64,000 bases of DNA from Pontibacter populi (lineage in GTDB: Bacteria > Bacteroidota > Bacteroidia > Cytophagales > Hymenobacteraceae): contig NZ_JAHWXQ010000002.1 of the NCBI RefSeq assembly GCF_019336435.1, forward strand, positions 868,001 through 932,000. The letters are read 5' to 3'. Below the pieces are notes generated by a model. The model saw only the letters and a program-made list of their open reading frames with translations, did no database searches and was not told where the DNA came from. Positions within the stretch are counted from its first letter, which is position 1, and each line of letters begins with the position of its first letter. Positions 19,399 to 28,118 of this stretch are shown piece by piece. The translations under genes were made by a program, and so were the position numbers.

Positions 19399-20865
19399 AT
19401 GAAGATACTTTTAACAGGCGCAAACGGCTATATCGGCAGGCGGATTTTACCTGTGCTCGTGGAGCAGCAGCATGAAGTGGTATGTATGGTGCGGGACCCG
19501 CGGCGTTTTGAACTACAGGACACCCTTAAAGATAAAGTACAAATTGTTAAAGGCGACCTGCTGCAACCGAAAACACTCGCCGCCTTACCAAAAGACATAG
19601 ACGCGGTTTATTACCTGGTGCACTCCATGGGCGGCCATGGAAATGACTTCGAGAAAGCCGAACAAACATCAGCCGAAAATTTTGTCGCCTACCTGGACAG
19701 CACAACTACGAAACAGATCATCTACCTGAGCGGCCTTTCCAATACCACCCACTTATCAAAGCACCTTTCTTCCAGGCGACACGTCGAAGATATCCTTGAC
19801 AAGGCAAAAGCTCCTTTAACTGTACTTCGCGCTTCCATCATTATCGGTTCCGGCAGTGCTTCGTTCGAGATCATCCGGGACCTGGTTGAGAAATTACCGG
19901 TTATGATTACCCCGCGCTGGCTTAACTCCCGTTGCCAGCCCATTGCCATCAGGGATGTGATATTTTACCTTACAAATGCCCTCGGGAACACCGCCTGTTA
20001 CGACCAGCGCTTGGAAATAGGTGGGCCTGACGTATTAACCTACAAGCAAATGCTGGATAAACTGGCAAAGGTGCGGCATTTAAAGCGGTTCATTTTTACA
20101 GTGCCGGTTCTTACTCCCCGGCTCTCGTCGTACTGGCTTTATTTTGTAACCAGCACCAGTTTTTCCATTGCCCGCAGCCTGGTAGAGAGTCTGCGAAACG
20201 ATACTATAGTTCAGGACGACCGCATCAAACAACTTATACCGCACCAGAATTTAAATTACGAAGAAGCCATCCGGTTGGCCTATGCTAAAATAGAGCAGAA
20301 CATGGTTATCTCCAGCTGGAAAGACGCCTTGGTCAGCGGTACCATGCAACTGAATTATATGGATTTTGTACAAATACCGGAGCATGGCTTACTAACTGAT
20401 AAACAGCTTTTTAAAATTGAACAGGACCCGGCTATAGTTCTGGAGAATGTCTGGAGCATCGGCGGCACACGGGGGTGGTATAAGACTGATTTTTTGTGGG
20501 AGATCCGTGGCCTGCTTGATAAAATGGCAGGTGGCGTTGGCCTTAAAAGAGGCCGGCGGCATCCGACAGAAATCAGGGCTGGGGATACTATAGATTTCTG
20601 GCGTGTGCTGCTGGCAGACCGCGAAAAGCAGCGCCTGCTGCTGTATGCTGAGATGAAAGTGCCCGGCGAAGCCTGGCTGCAATTCAGGATAGTTCATAAA
20701 CCGGATGGCTCTTACCTGGAACAACTGGCCGCCTTCCGACCAGATGGGTTGCTGGGCAGATTGTACTGGTACGCCATGCTGCCTTTCCATTTCATTATTT
20801 TCAAGGGTATGGTAAGTAACATTGCACACCACACGCCGGCTACCCTGCCGCAAACCCAAGTATAA
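19399..20865 (+). CDS. SDR-family NAD(P)-binding protein with DUF2867-like C-terminus
   Basis: A 488-residue two-domain protein. Residues 1-300 are an atypical SDR/NmrA-like Rossmann fold: TGANGYIGRRILP (7-19) binds the dinucleotide, and DAVYYLVHSMGG and LSGLS are conserved blocks. The C-terminal part (about 330-485: WSIGGTRGWYKTDFLW, DFWRVL) matches the DUF2867 domain found in YbjT-like proteins. The substrate is unknown; these proteins are usually called NAD(P)H-binding oxidoreductases. It is transcribed divergently from the met operon, sharing a region of about 200 bp upstream of the riboswitch. It appears monocistronic. Confidence 0.8.
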   Translation: MKILLTGANGYIGRRILPVLVEQQHEVVCMVRDPRRFELQDTLKDKVQIVKGDLLQPKTLAALPKDIDAVYYLVHSMGGHGNDFEKAEQTSAENFVAYLDSTTTKQIIYLSGLSNTTHLSKHLSSRRHVEDILDKAKAPLTVLRASIIIGSGSASFEIIRDLVEKLPVMITPRWLNSRCQPIAIRDVIFYLTNALGNTACYDQRLEIGGPDVLTYKQMLDKLAKVRHLKRFIFTVPVLTPRLSSYWLYFVTSTSFSIARSLVESLRNDTIVQDDRIKQLIPHQNLNYEEAIRLAYAKIEQNMVISSWKDALVSGTMQLNYMDFVQIPEHGLLTDKQLFKIEQDPAIVLENVWSIGGTRGWYKTDFLWEIRGLLDKMAGGVGLKRGRRHPTEIRAGDTIDFWRVLLADREKQRLLLYAEMKVPGEAWLQFRIVHKPDGSYLEQLAAFRPDGLLGRLYWYAMLPFHFIIFKGMVSNIAHHTPATLPQTQV

Positions 20866-21011
20866 AAAGTTTCAAATACATTAAATAATACAAACTATAG
20901 GTTTTAAAATATAAAACTTTCACTATATCTGCGAGTATACTAGCCCAGGATTATTTAACCATAACTACCGAAGTTTGCTGTTACTCCTCCGGAAGTACAG
21001 CTATAAAAATT

Positions 21012-21040
21012 TTTGCCCTCTAAAAATAAAGCTAACTTTG
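21012..21040 (+). promoter_or_regulatory. purC promoter
   Basis: TTTG (21012-21015), 17 nt, TAACTTTG (21033-21040) is a textbook Bacteroidota promoter 25 bp upstream of the purC ATG. It also argues for the 21065 start, because a start at 20975 would lie upstream of it. Confidence 0.8.
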
Positions 21041-21064
21041 CTCTCCGATAAACCAAACGCACTA

Positions 21065-22012
21065 ATGGAGGCCATTAAAGAAACTAACTTCTCCTTCACC
21101 GGCCAGACCGGTTTTTACAGGGGCAAAGTTCGCGACGTTTATTATTTTAACGACAGGCTGGCTATAGTTGCCACCGACCGGATCTCTGCTTTTGATGTGG
21201 TGCTGCCACGTGCCATCCCTTACAAAGGGCAGGTACTGAACCAGATTGCCAGTATCAACCTGAAGGCCACTTCCGATATTGTTCCGAACTGGGTAATTTC
21301 GTCGCCGGACCCTAATGTAACTATAGGTATAAGCTGCGAGCCTTTTAAGGTAGAAATGGTTATCCGGGGTTACCTGGCAGGCCATGCGTGGCGCGAGTAT
21401 AAAGCTGGCAAACGTACACTTTGCGGTGTAACCTTGCCGGACGGACTTTGCGAGAACGACAAACTTCCTGAACCGATTATTACGCCTACCACCAAAGCCG
21501 ACGAAGGCCATGATGAGGATATATCGCGGGAGGGAATTTTAGCGAAAGGCATTGTAAATGAGCAGGATTATCTTAAATTAGAGAAATATACGCAGGCACT
21601 TTTTGCACGTGGCACCGAACTTGCCGCACAAAGAGGACTGATACTGGTAGATACCAAATATGAATTTGGTAAACAAAACGACCAGATATTTCTTATTGAT
21701 GAAATCCATACGCCGGACTCGTCGCGCTATTTCTACAGCGAAGGTTATAGCGAGCGACAAAAGAATGGTGAACCACAGAAACAACTCTCGAAGGAATTTG
21801 TAAGGCAGTGGCTCATAGAAAATGGTTTTCAGGGGCAGGACGGACAAATAATTCCGGAAATGACCGACGAGGTGGTAGAGAATATCTCGAAACGCTATAT
21901 AGAGCTATTTGAAGTATTTACGGGCCATTCGTTTGTAAAAAGTTATTATAATGAGGCACTACAACGCATTGCGCTGAGTGTTGAACAAAACATTTTTCGC
22001 TTAAAAGATTAG
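21065..22012 (+). CDS. purC: Phosphoribosylaminoimidazole-succinocarboxamide synthase (SAICAR synthetase)
   Basis: Purine synthesis step joining CAIR and aspartate with ATP. Family blocks: GKVRDVY (residues 18-24), [41 protein letters not shown] and [12 protein letters not shown]. The product is 315 residues from ATG 21065 (MEAIKETNF), matching the longer form of about 300 residues found in yeast and Bacteroidota. The ORF stays open to 20975, but the predicted promoter lies inside that extension. A STAS gene and rnz follow at 55 and 15 bp, so the three may be co-transcribed. Confidence 0.95.
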   Translation: MEAIKETNFSFTGQTGFYRGKVRDVYYFNDRLAIVATDRISAFDVVLPRAIPYKGQVLNQIASINLKATSDIVPNWVISSPDPNVTIGISCEPFKVEMVIRGYLAGHAWREYKAGKRTLCGVTLPDGLCENDKLPEPIITPTTKADEGHDEDISREGILAKGIVNEQDYLKLEKYTQALFARGTELAAQRGLILVDTKYEFGKQNDQIFLIDEIHTPDSSRYFYSEGYSERQKNGEPQKQLSKEFVRQWLIENGFQGQDGQIIPEMTDEVVENISKRYIELFEVFTGHSFVKSYYNEALQRIALSVEQNIFRLKD

Positions 22013-22067
22013 ATTTTTTAATGTATATTTTGGTACATTCGCATTTGAATCCTTTACTGGCAGACCT

Positions 22068-22445
22068 ATGAAGTACACGATTGATAAGAAAGAGAACTAT
22101 ACTATAATCACGATAGATGAGAAGAAGCTGGATACTTCAATAGCTCCGGACCTTAAGTCTGAGTTTGTGAAGCTGAACGCTGAGGGAATCACCAACCTGA
22201 TTCTAGACCTGAACAACGTAAAATACACTGATTCATCCGGATTAAGCTCTATCCTGATCGCTAACAGACTATGCAACTCATCAAATGGTTTGCTTATTCT
22301 TACCAGCCTGCAGGATCACGTAATGAAGCTGATTTCCATCTCTAAACTGGAGTCGGTTTTAAACATTCTGCCTACAGTAGAAGAAGCTATTGACCGTGTG
22401 TTTCTGCACGAAATTGAGCAGGACCTGACTAACAAAGAAGACTAA
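22068..22445 (+). CDS. STAS-domain protein, anti-sigma factor antagonist type
   Basis: A 125-residue protein made of one STAS domain. The block YTDSSGLSSIL carries the serine (Ser57) that partner kinases phosphorylate in SpoIIAA/RsbV-like antagonists. LILDLNNVKY is the preceding strand. No anti-sigma kinase or sigma factor lies nearby, so the partner is unknown. It sits 15 bp before rnz. The acidic C-terminal tail (HEIEQDLTNKED) extends past the usual domain. Confidence 0.85.
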   Translation: MKYTIDKKENYTIITIDEKKLDTSIAPDLKSEFVKLNAEGITNLILDLNNVKYTDSSGLSSILIANRLCNSSNGLLILTSLQDHVMKLISISKLESVLNILPTVEEAIDRVFLHEIEQDLTNKED

Positions 22446-22460
22446 GTTTAGCCGCCGGAC

Positions 22461-23387
22461 GTGGATTTCGAACTCAGAATATTGGGTAGTTCGTCGGCCA
22501 CACCTTCGGCAAACAGACATAATACCGCACAGGTACTTACCATTGGTAACCAGATACACCTGATTGATTGCGGGGAAGGTACGCAAATGCAGCTGATGCG
22601 TTATAAAATAAAGCATCAGCGCATTTGCAATATCTACATAAGCCACCTGCACGGCGACCATTATTTTGGCTTAGCCGGTCTCCTCTCCACCATGCACCTG
22701 CAGGGCAGGCAATCACCGCTAAATCTTTTCGGCCCTCCCGGCCTTTCCGAAATCTTAAGTCTACAGTTCCGCTATTCGGGCACTAACCTGAACTATAAGC
22801 TTATTTTTAATGAGCTGGATACGACGTGCTACAAAAAGATATTTGAAGACAAGCAACTGACCGTGCACACCATTCCGATGGAGCACCGTGTGCCTACCTG
22901 TGGCTTTATTTTCCGGGAGAAGCCTAAGCCACGTCCACTCATAAAAGAGAAGTTGCCGCCTTACCTGGCACCGCCACAACTGGTACGCCTGAAGTGGGGC
23001 GAAGATATAAACGACGAGCAAGGCAACCTGCTGCTGGCAAACAAAGATGTCACCATGGAGCCAAAACACAGCCGTAGCTATGCCTATTGTTCCGATAGCC
23101 GTTACAAACCTGACCTGCTGCCTTACCTGCATCACATTGACCTGCTTTACCACGAAGCTACTTTCCTGAGCGACATGGAAGAGCGCGCCAACCATACATT
23201 CCACAGTACAGCCAAACAAGCCGCTCAGATGGCTGCAGCCGCAGAGGTTCGGCATTTACTGTTAGGGCACTTTTCGGTGCGCTACAAAGACCTTACGCCC
23301 CTGCTAACCGAAGCCCGGGAAATTTTCCCGAATACTGACCTTGCTATCGAAGGAAGCATTTTCAGTGTGCAGGAGCAGCATCGCTAG
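22461..23387 (+). CDS. rnz: Ribonuclease Z
   Basis: Metallo-beta-lactamase-fold endonuclease that removes tRNA 3' trailers. SHLHGDH (61-67) supplies His62, His64, Asp66 and His67 of the two-zinc site; YCSDSRY and LLGHFSVRY carry the remaining ligands. The N-terminal GSSSATPSANRHNTA is typical of bacterial RNase Z. Length is 308 residues, the short form. The start is GTG at 22461, 15 bp after the STAS gene; no ATG fits the conserved N-terminus. Probably in one transcript with purC and the STAS gene. Confidence 0.95.
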   Translation: MDFELRILGSSSATPSANRHNTAQVLTIGNQIHLIDCGEGTQMQLMRYKIKHQRICNIYISHLHGDHYFGLAGLLSTMHLQGRQSPLNLFGPPGLSEILSLQFRYSGTNLNYKLIFNELDTTCYKKIFEDKQLTVHTIPMEHRVPTCGFIFREKPKPRPLIKEKLPPYLAPPQLVRLKWGEDINDEQGNLLLANKDVTMEPKHSRSYAYCSDSRYKPDLLPYLHHIDLLYHEATFLSDMEERANHTFHSTAKQAAQMAAAAEVRHLLLGHFSVRYKDLTPLLTEAREIFPNTDLAIEGSIFSVQEQHR

Positions 23388-23512
23388 CTTTTTCCAGGCT
23401 ATAGTTTTAAGCTCCTGCAACCCAGCAACATTAAGTTATGCTGGTTTGTTTAAGCAGCTATTAAGCTTAAATTTACTTCCTGATTACCCAGCACCAACTA
23501 TAAATCTGAACT

Positions 23513-24307
23513 ATGCCCACCACTGCTGCAACCCTGGAAAAGAAAAAAACCAACCTCTTTCTGGCACTGAGTGGTATTTTTCTGGCAAATGCGCTGCTGG
23601 CGGAGCTTATTGGCGTAAAGATTTTTTCGGGGGAGGCGCTGCTGGGTTTACCCGGTGCGCAGCTGAACATACTGGGCAGCAAACTCGACTTTAACCTGAC
23701 GGCGGGAGTTATTATCTGGCCGGTTGTATTTGTGACTACAGATATCATAAATGAATATTTCGGCAAGCAGGGCGTTAAAAAGGTAAGCATCCTGACAGTT
23801 ATACTAATTCTGTACGCGTTTCTGGTTATAACTATAGTTACCGGTCTGCCGCCGGCTAAATTTTGGGAAGAGCTTAACAGCACCGATCCGCAGGGTAATC
23901 CTTTTAATATCAATTTCGCTTTTAACTCAATTTACCGCCAGGGCCTGGGCATTATCATCGGTTCGGTAGTAGCTTTTCTGATATCGCAGTTACTCGATGC
24001 CTCGGTGTTTCATTGGCTGCGCAAGTACACGGGCAGCAAAAAGATCTGGCTCCGCGCTACAGGCTCTACCTTGGTTTCACAGCTGATTGATAGTTTGGTA
24101 GTACTGTTCGTTGCCTTTTACATGTTCGGTAACTGGTCTATGGAGCTGGTGCTTTCCGTAGCGGCTATCAACTATATCTACAAATTCTGCATCGCGATAC
24201 TCCTTACCCCTCTTCTATACCTGGCTCATTACCTGATCGATGGTTACCTGGGGCATCACAATGCGGATGTGCTGATTGAAAATGCCGCTGTTGAGAGCGA
24301 AACCTAG
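23513..24307 (+). CDS. Queuosine precursor transporter, YhhQ/VUT family
   Basis: A polytopic membrane protein of 264 residues with about six helices. Family blocks visible are NALLAELIGVKIF near the N-terminus, LNLTAGVIIWPVVFVTTDIIN-type residues in helix 2-3, EYFGKQGVKK, RATGSTLVSQLIDS and YIYKFCIAILLTPLLY. These match the YhhQ (DUF165) family, whose E. coli member takes up preQ0/preQ1 for queuosine tRNA modification. Located at the inner membrane. No queuosine synthesis genes lie nearby. The gene lies 126 bp after rnz. Confidence 0.88.
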   Translation: MPTTAATLEKKKTNLFLALSGIFLANALLAELIGVKIFSGEALLGLPGAQLNILGSKLDFNLTAGVIIWPVVFVTTDIINEYFGKQGVKKVSILTVILILYAFLVITIVTGLPPAKFWEELNSTDPQGNPFNINFAFNSIYRQGLGIIIGSVVAFLISQLLDASVFHWLRKYTGSKKIWLRATGSTLVSQLIDSLVVLFVAFYMFGNWSMELVLSVAAINYIYKFCIAILLTPLLYLAHYLIDGYLGHHNADVLIENAAVESET

Positions 24308-24332
24308 TTTTAAACTATAAATTGAAGTAAGC

Positions 24333-25253
24333 ATGATGAAGATTGCGATAGCAGGTATTGGTGGTGTTGGAGGATATTTTGGTGGGCTTCTGGCAAGACA
24401 TTACCAGAACTCTGATGAGGTGGAAATATACTTTATTGCACGTGGCGAAAACGAAACAGCCATCAGACAACAAGGTCTGAAAATAGAAACTCCGGGCTCA
24501 ACTTTTACTGCTACCCCTAAACTTGTTATCTCAGATCCTGCACAGGTTGGGGAAGTAGACTTACTTATCTGCTGCACAAAAAGCTATGACCTGGAGCAAA
24601 GCATAACGCAACTTAAACCCTGCATTAGCAAAGACACGATCATACTTCCGCTGCTGAACGGCATCGACAGTTACGAAAGAATCAAGGCCGTTTACCCTGA
24701 AAATGAAGTATGGGAAGGCTGTGTTTATATTGTTTCCAGGCTCACCGAACCAGGATTGGTTACTGTAACCGGGGATGTTAATTCCTTATTCTTTGGCTCA
24801 ACGGATGGCACAGAAGCCAGGCTTGAATCAGCTTTGCAGATTTTTACAGACGCCGGTATCAAAGCAACTTTATCTCAAAATATACAGCAAACTATCTGGG
24901 AGAAGTATCTGTTCATATCAACTATAGCCACGCTTACATCTTACTTTAACACCAGTATTGGAGGCATCCTGGCTAAAACGGAGAACATGGATCTGCTTCA
25001 TTCCCTGCTATCAGAGCTCAAACAAGTTGCCAACGCGAAGGGCATTATGTTTCCTGAGAATAGCACCAATGCCATAAAAGAGCGGATGGCGAAACTGCCT
25101 TACGAAACCACTTCTTCTATGCATACCGATTATCAGAAAGGTAAAAACGCAGAAGTTGATTCCTTAACCGGCTATGTGGTAAAGCTCGGAAAGCAACTGA
25201 ATGTACCCACTCCAACGTACGAGAAACTATACACGGCACTCAAAAACAAATAG
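24333..25253 (+). CDS. panE: 2-dehydropantoate 2-reductase (ketopantoate reductase)
   Basis: NADPH-dependent reduction of ketopantoate to pantoate for coenzyme A synthesis. The Rossmann motif GIGGVGGYFGG starts near residue 8. KSYDLEQ and LNGID are family blocks; Lys in WEKYLFIS and Glu in GKNAEVDSLTGY match the catalytic Lys and the C-terminal acidic residue. Length is 306 residues, as usual. ATG occurs twice in a row, so the start is 24333 or 24336. It follows the YhhQ-type gene by 25 bp, possibly in the same transcript. Close paralogues with other substrates share this fold, so specificity is likely but not certain. Confidence 0.85.
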   Translation: MMKIAIAGIGGVGGYFGGLLARHYQNSDEVEIYFIARGENETAIRQQGLKIETPGSTFTATPKLVISDPAQVGEVDLLICCTKSYDLEQSITQLKPCISKDTIILPLLNGIDSYERIKAVYPENEVWEGCVYIVSRLTEPGLVTVTGDVNSLFFGSTDGTEARLESALQIFTDAGIKATLSQNIQQTIWEKYLFISTIATLTSYFNTSIGGILAKTENMDLLHSLLSELKQVANAKGIMFPENSTNAIKERMAKLPYETTSSMHTDYQKGKNAEVDSLTGYVVKLGKQLNVPTPTYEKLYTALKNK

Positions 25254-25302
25254 CGAGGACAGGTGTTACACTATAACACAGGATAAAAATTACTGACTAT
25301 TT

Positions 25303-25333
25303 TTTGATTCTAAAAAAACTTGGGGTATGTTTG
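25303..25333 (+). promoter_or_regulatory. Promoter upstream of the EamA transporter, with a palindrome over the -7 box
   Basis: TTTG (25303-25306), 19 nt, TATGTTTG (25326-25333) matches the Bacteroidota promoter. GGGGT and ACCCC arms (about 25322-25338) flank the -7 element symmetrically, as an operator might. The predicted 5' leader is about 155 nt. Confidence 0.7.
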
Positions 25334-25350
25334 CACCCCGATTAAAAATA

Positions 25351-25413
25351 ATGACTGCACATTTAGCACATACACAAATTTTTATCACAGGCTACGTTCT
25401 GCACGACCTGTAA
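25351..25413 (+). CDS. Possible 20-residue leader peptide
   Basis: An ATG to TAA frame inside the long leader encodes MTAHLAHTQIFITGYVLHDL, starting about ten bases after the expected transcription start. Downstream, ACAGG/CCTGT and GGGCA/TGCCC can form small hairpins before the transporter ATG. This could be an upstream regulatory ORF, but a chance frame of this length is also plausible. Confidence 0.25.
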   Translation: MTAHLAHTQIFITGYVLHDL

Positions 25414-25494
25414 GAGTACCCGGCTTACCCGCTTTGGGGCACTTCTGCCCTATCTCTAGTTAAAATTTTTGTTTTCTTTTTAAAAGGCACTTCC

Positions 25495-26409
25495 ATGTTC
25501 AAAGGAATAGCTTTTGTGCTGCTCGGCGCATGCAGTTTCGGTATACTTTCGACGTTCGTAAAATTAGCATATAGCGAAGGCTTTACCTTGGGTGATGTAA
25601 CTGGCACTCAGGTATTTTTTGGGTTGATTATTCTTTGGGTGATCGTGCTGTTGCGCAGGCTGTTTAATGCCGGCGGCAACAGTGCATCGCTTAAGGAATC
25701 CCTCCAGCTTATTGCCATGGGTACCAGCACAGGCCTGGTTAGTATTTTTTACTATAAATGCGTGCAAACAGTACCGGCCTCTATCGCCATTCTTTTGCTC
25801 ATGCAATTTACCTGGATGAGCTTACTGCTTGACTCCATCATAAAACGCAAACTACCAACCTTGCTACAGATTGGCACAGTAGCAATGATTCTGCTGGGCA
25901 CCTGTTTTGCCGGCAACCTTTTCTCTGGTTCTTTCCAGGATATCAGTTTGGCTGGTGTTGGTTTTGGCTTACTGGCTGCCCTTTGCTATACTTTCTTTTT
26001 AATGGTAAGTGGTTCTGCCGGCAATTCGTTACACCCTGCCACTAAAAGTGCGCTCCTGTTAACCGGTGCCACTATTCTTGTTTTCACCATCTTTCCGCCG
26101 GTTTTCCTAGTAAACGGATCTTTACTAAACGGACTGTTTAAATGGGGACTTGTCCTGTCAGTTTTTGGTACAGTAATACCACCGCTTTTCTTTTCCTATG
26201 GCATCCCGAAAATCGGTCTTGGGTTAAGCGCCATATTAAGCTCTGCAGAGCTTCCGGTTGCTGTCATGATGTCGAGCATTGTATTGCAGGAACAGGTTGT
26301 TACGGTGCAGTGGTTTGGCGTATTGCTTATTCTTTCTGCTATCGTGCTGTCAAACCTCAACTCGCTGCGCAAACAAAAGAACCATGCCCCGCAGATAATA
26401 GAGGCTTAA
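25495..26409 (+). CDS. EamA/DMT-family transporter
   Basis: A 304-residue membrane protein with about ten helices arranged as two EamA repeats of five. The first starts at the N-terminus (FVLLGACSFGILSTFVKLAY) and the second near residue 150 (ISLAGVGFGLLAALCYTFFL). The second repeat ends in the usual SSAELPVAVMMSSIVLQEQV block. Drug/metabolite transporters of this type export amino acids or other small metabolites; the substrate cannot be read from the sequence. It has its own promoter and a long leader, which suggests regulated expression. Confidence 0.85.
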   Translation: MFKGIAFVLLGACSFGILSTFVKLAYSEGFTLGDVTGTQVFFGLIILWVIVLLRRLFNAGGNSASLKESLQLIAMGTSTGLVSIFYYKCVQTVPASIAILLLMQFTWMSLLLDSIIKRKLPTLLQIGTVAMILLGTCFAGNLFSGSFQDISLAGVGFGLLAALCYTFFLMVSGSAGNSLHPATKSALLLTGATILVFTIFPPVFLVNGSLLNGLFKWGLVLSVFGTVIPPLFFSYGIPKIGLGLSAILSSAELPVAVMMSSIVLQEQVVTVQWFGVLLILSAIVLSNLNSLRKQKNHAPQIIEA

Positions 26410-26529
26410 CTATAGTTTGTAACGGCGTAAACTATAGTTATAGCGTTAATCTATAGTTGTGCTACTGTAATTTTAATGGGCATTTTCGGCTATTTAGATT
26501 AATTTGCAGCTTTAACGCAATTCTCTATT

Positions 26530-27504
26530 ATGGCACGATACCTTACCGGAATCCAAAGCACTGGCCGACCACACCTTGGCAACTTACTAGGCGCTATTTG
26601 CCCTGCAATTGAGTTCTCTAAAACATCAGATCAAGAAGCTTTATATTTTATAGCTGACCTGCATTCGCTTACAACTATTCGTGATGCGGAAGTTTTAAAA
26701 CACAACACCTACTCTGTAGCTGCTGCCTGGCTTGCAATGGGTTTGGACACGGACAGGCATATACTTTATCGCCAGTCGGATGTGCCGATGGTAACCGAAT
26801 TAAGCTGGTACCTGAACTGCTTTGCGCCTTTCCCGATGCTGGCCAATGCCCATTCTTTTAAAGACAAATCGAGCCGACGTGGCCTGGCTGATGTAAATGC
26901 CGGTTTGTTTACGTACCCTGTTCTGATGGCTGCCGATATCCTGATGTATGATGCGAACTTTGTGCCCGTAGGAAAAGACCAGGTACAGCACCTGGAAATT
27001 GCACGCGATATTGCCAGCTCATTCAACCACATTTATGGCGAAACTTTTGTGTTACCGGAAGCGAAGACTGATGATGCCATTATGACAATACCCGGCATAA
27101 ACGGTGAGAAAATGAGTAAGTCGTACGGTAACATCATCGATATTTTTGAGGCAGACAAGCCACTGCGCAAGACTATTATGAGCATTGTGACAGACAGCAC
27201 ACCACTGGAAGAACCTAAGAACCCCGATGACGATACAACTTTTGCGCTGTATCGCTTACTGGCAACACCTGAAGACGTAGAAACCATGCGCCAGAATTAC
27301 TTAACCGGTGGTTACGGTTACGGCCACGCTAAGCAGGCGCTTTATGAGACCATTATCGGCAAGTACAGTAAAGAGCGCGAGTTGTTTACCTACTACATGA
27401 ACAACCTGCCTGAACTGGACAAAAAACTTCAGGAAGGTGCTGAAAAGGCAAAGGCTATTGCTACACCGGTTTTGCAGCGTGTGCGCCAGAAATTAGGTTA
27501 CTAA
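26530..27504 (+). CDS. trpS: Tryptophanyl-tRNA synthetase
   Basis: Class I aminoacyl-tRNA synthetase. The HIGH-type signature is HLGN (15-18) and the KMSKS loop is present intact at 194-198. ADLHSLTT and VPVGKDQVQHLE contact tryptophan and AMP. At 324 residues it has the compact bacterial form. It is a single-gene unit with a terminator just downstream. The upstream spacer (26410-26529) contains two perfect AACTATAGTT copies and TTAATTTG, one base off the -7 consensus. Confidence 0.96.
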   Translation: MARYLTGIQSTGRPHLGNLLGAICPAIEFSKTSDQEALYFIADLHSLTTIRDAEVLKHNTYSVAAAWLAMGLDTDRHILYRQSDVPMVTELSWYLNCFAPFPMLANAHSFKDKSSRRGLADVNAGLFTYPVLMAADILMYDANFVPVGKDQVQHLEIARDIASSFNHIYGETFVLPEAKTDDAIMTIPGINGEKMSKSYGNIIDIFEADKPLRKTIMSIVTDSTPLEEPKNPDDDTTFALYRLLATPEDVETMRQNYLTGGYGYGHAKQALYETIIGKYSKERELFTYYMNNLPELDKKLQEGAEKAKAIATPVLQRVRQKLGY

Positions 27505-27522
27505 ACTATAGTCTGATCATAA

Positions 27523-27557
27523 AAAACGGGCAGCTGAAGATCTCAGCTGCCCGTTTT
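27523..27557. terminator. Bidirectional terminator, trpS / small lipoprotein
   Basis: AAAACGGGCAGCTGA (27523-27537) pairs perfectly with TCAGCTGCCCGTTTT (27543-27557) around a 5-nt loop. It separates convergent trpS and the lipoprotein gene. Confidence 0.92.
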
Positions 27558-27597
27558 GCTTTTATAGTTGTGCTGGCGATATAGTTACCAGCTACGC

Positions 27598-27975
27598 TTA
27601 TTTCTGGGTTAATGGCGCCCCAACAGGAATACCGCAATCGTGGCCCGGCTGACCGTGAGGCGGGTTCATACCCGGAGCTACCGATTGTGAACTGGTTGAA
27701 GGCGTAAAGGCTGGCACTGAAGTAGGTGCACTCAGGTTTGGTTTTGGAGGCGAATCCAGCGGAGCGCCAACTTCAATATCGCAACGGTGATTTGGCTCGC
27801 CGTGTGGCGGATTTAAACCAACTGTAGTTGCCGGAGTTGTAGCCTGGTTTGGTGTGGTAGCAGGAGCTGTTGCAGCCGGTGATGTAGCTGTAGTGTTTTC
27901 CGTTTTAGCGGAATCAGAGCAACTCATCAATCCAAAGAATAAAGCTGCTACTGCTATCTGCGATGTGATCTTCAT
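27598..27975 (-). CDS. Small lipoprotein with two Cys/His NPPHG motifs
   Basis: A 125-residue protein with a signal peptide and lipobox LMSC (Cys19). A Thr/Ala/Pro-rich linker follows. Two copies of a 20-residue motif, consensus NPPHGxPxHxCxIxVGAPL, occur at residues 54-73 and 103-122, joined by another Pro/Ser/Thr-rich linker. Each motif has two His and one Cys in fixed positions, which could bind a metal or form a disulfide; that is inference. I recall this motif in unnamed Bacteroidota proteins but know no function. It is alone, with a bidirectional terminator downstream. Confidence 0.75.
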   Translation of the reverse strand: MKITSQIAVAALFFGLMSCSDSAKTENTTATSPAATAPATTPNQATTPATTVGLNPPHGEPNHRCDIEVGAPLDSPPKPNLSAPTSVPAFTPSTSSQSVAPGMNPPHGQPGHDCGIPVGAPLTQK

Positions 27976-28118
27976 ATAAATTATTTTTGTTTTGCGGAAT
28001 TATTTAGTTCGTATTTAATCTGCCTATAGTTTAACTAAGCACCAAACTTGAAAACAAGATACGCATAAATACTGATAAGCCACACTGAATCAACAGCATA
28101 CTAATTACAGGCTAACAC

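Noticed and set aside
20392..20859. Reverse ORF of 155 codons antisense to the SDR-family gene
   Set aside because: It lies wholly within a well-supported gene, and its composition is that of an antisense shadow.
20975..21064. 30-residue N-terminal extension of PurC
   Set aside because: A strong promoter (21012-21040) lies inside it, and the family N-terminus matches the ATG at 21065.
23341..23694. Forward ORF of 117 codons between rnz and the YhhQ-type gene
   Set aside because: It starts inside rnz and ends inside the transporter gene, in a different frame from both.
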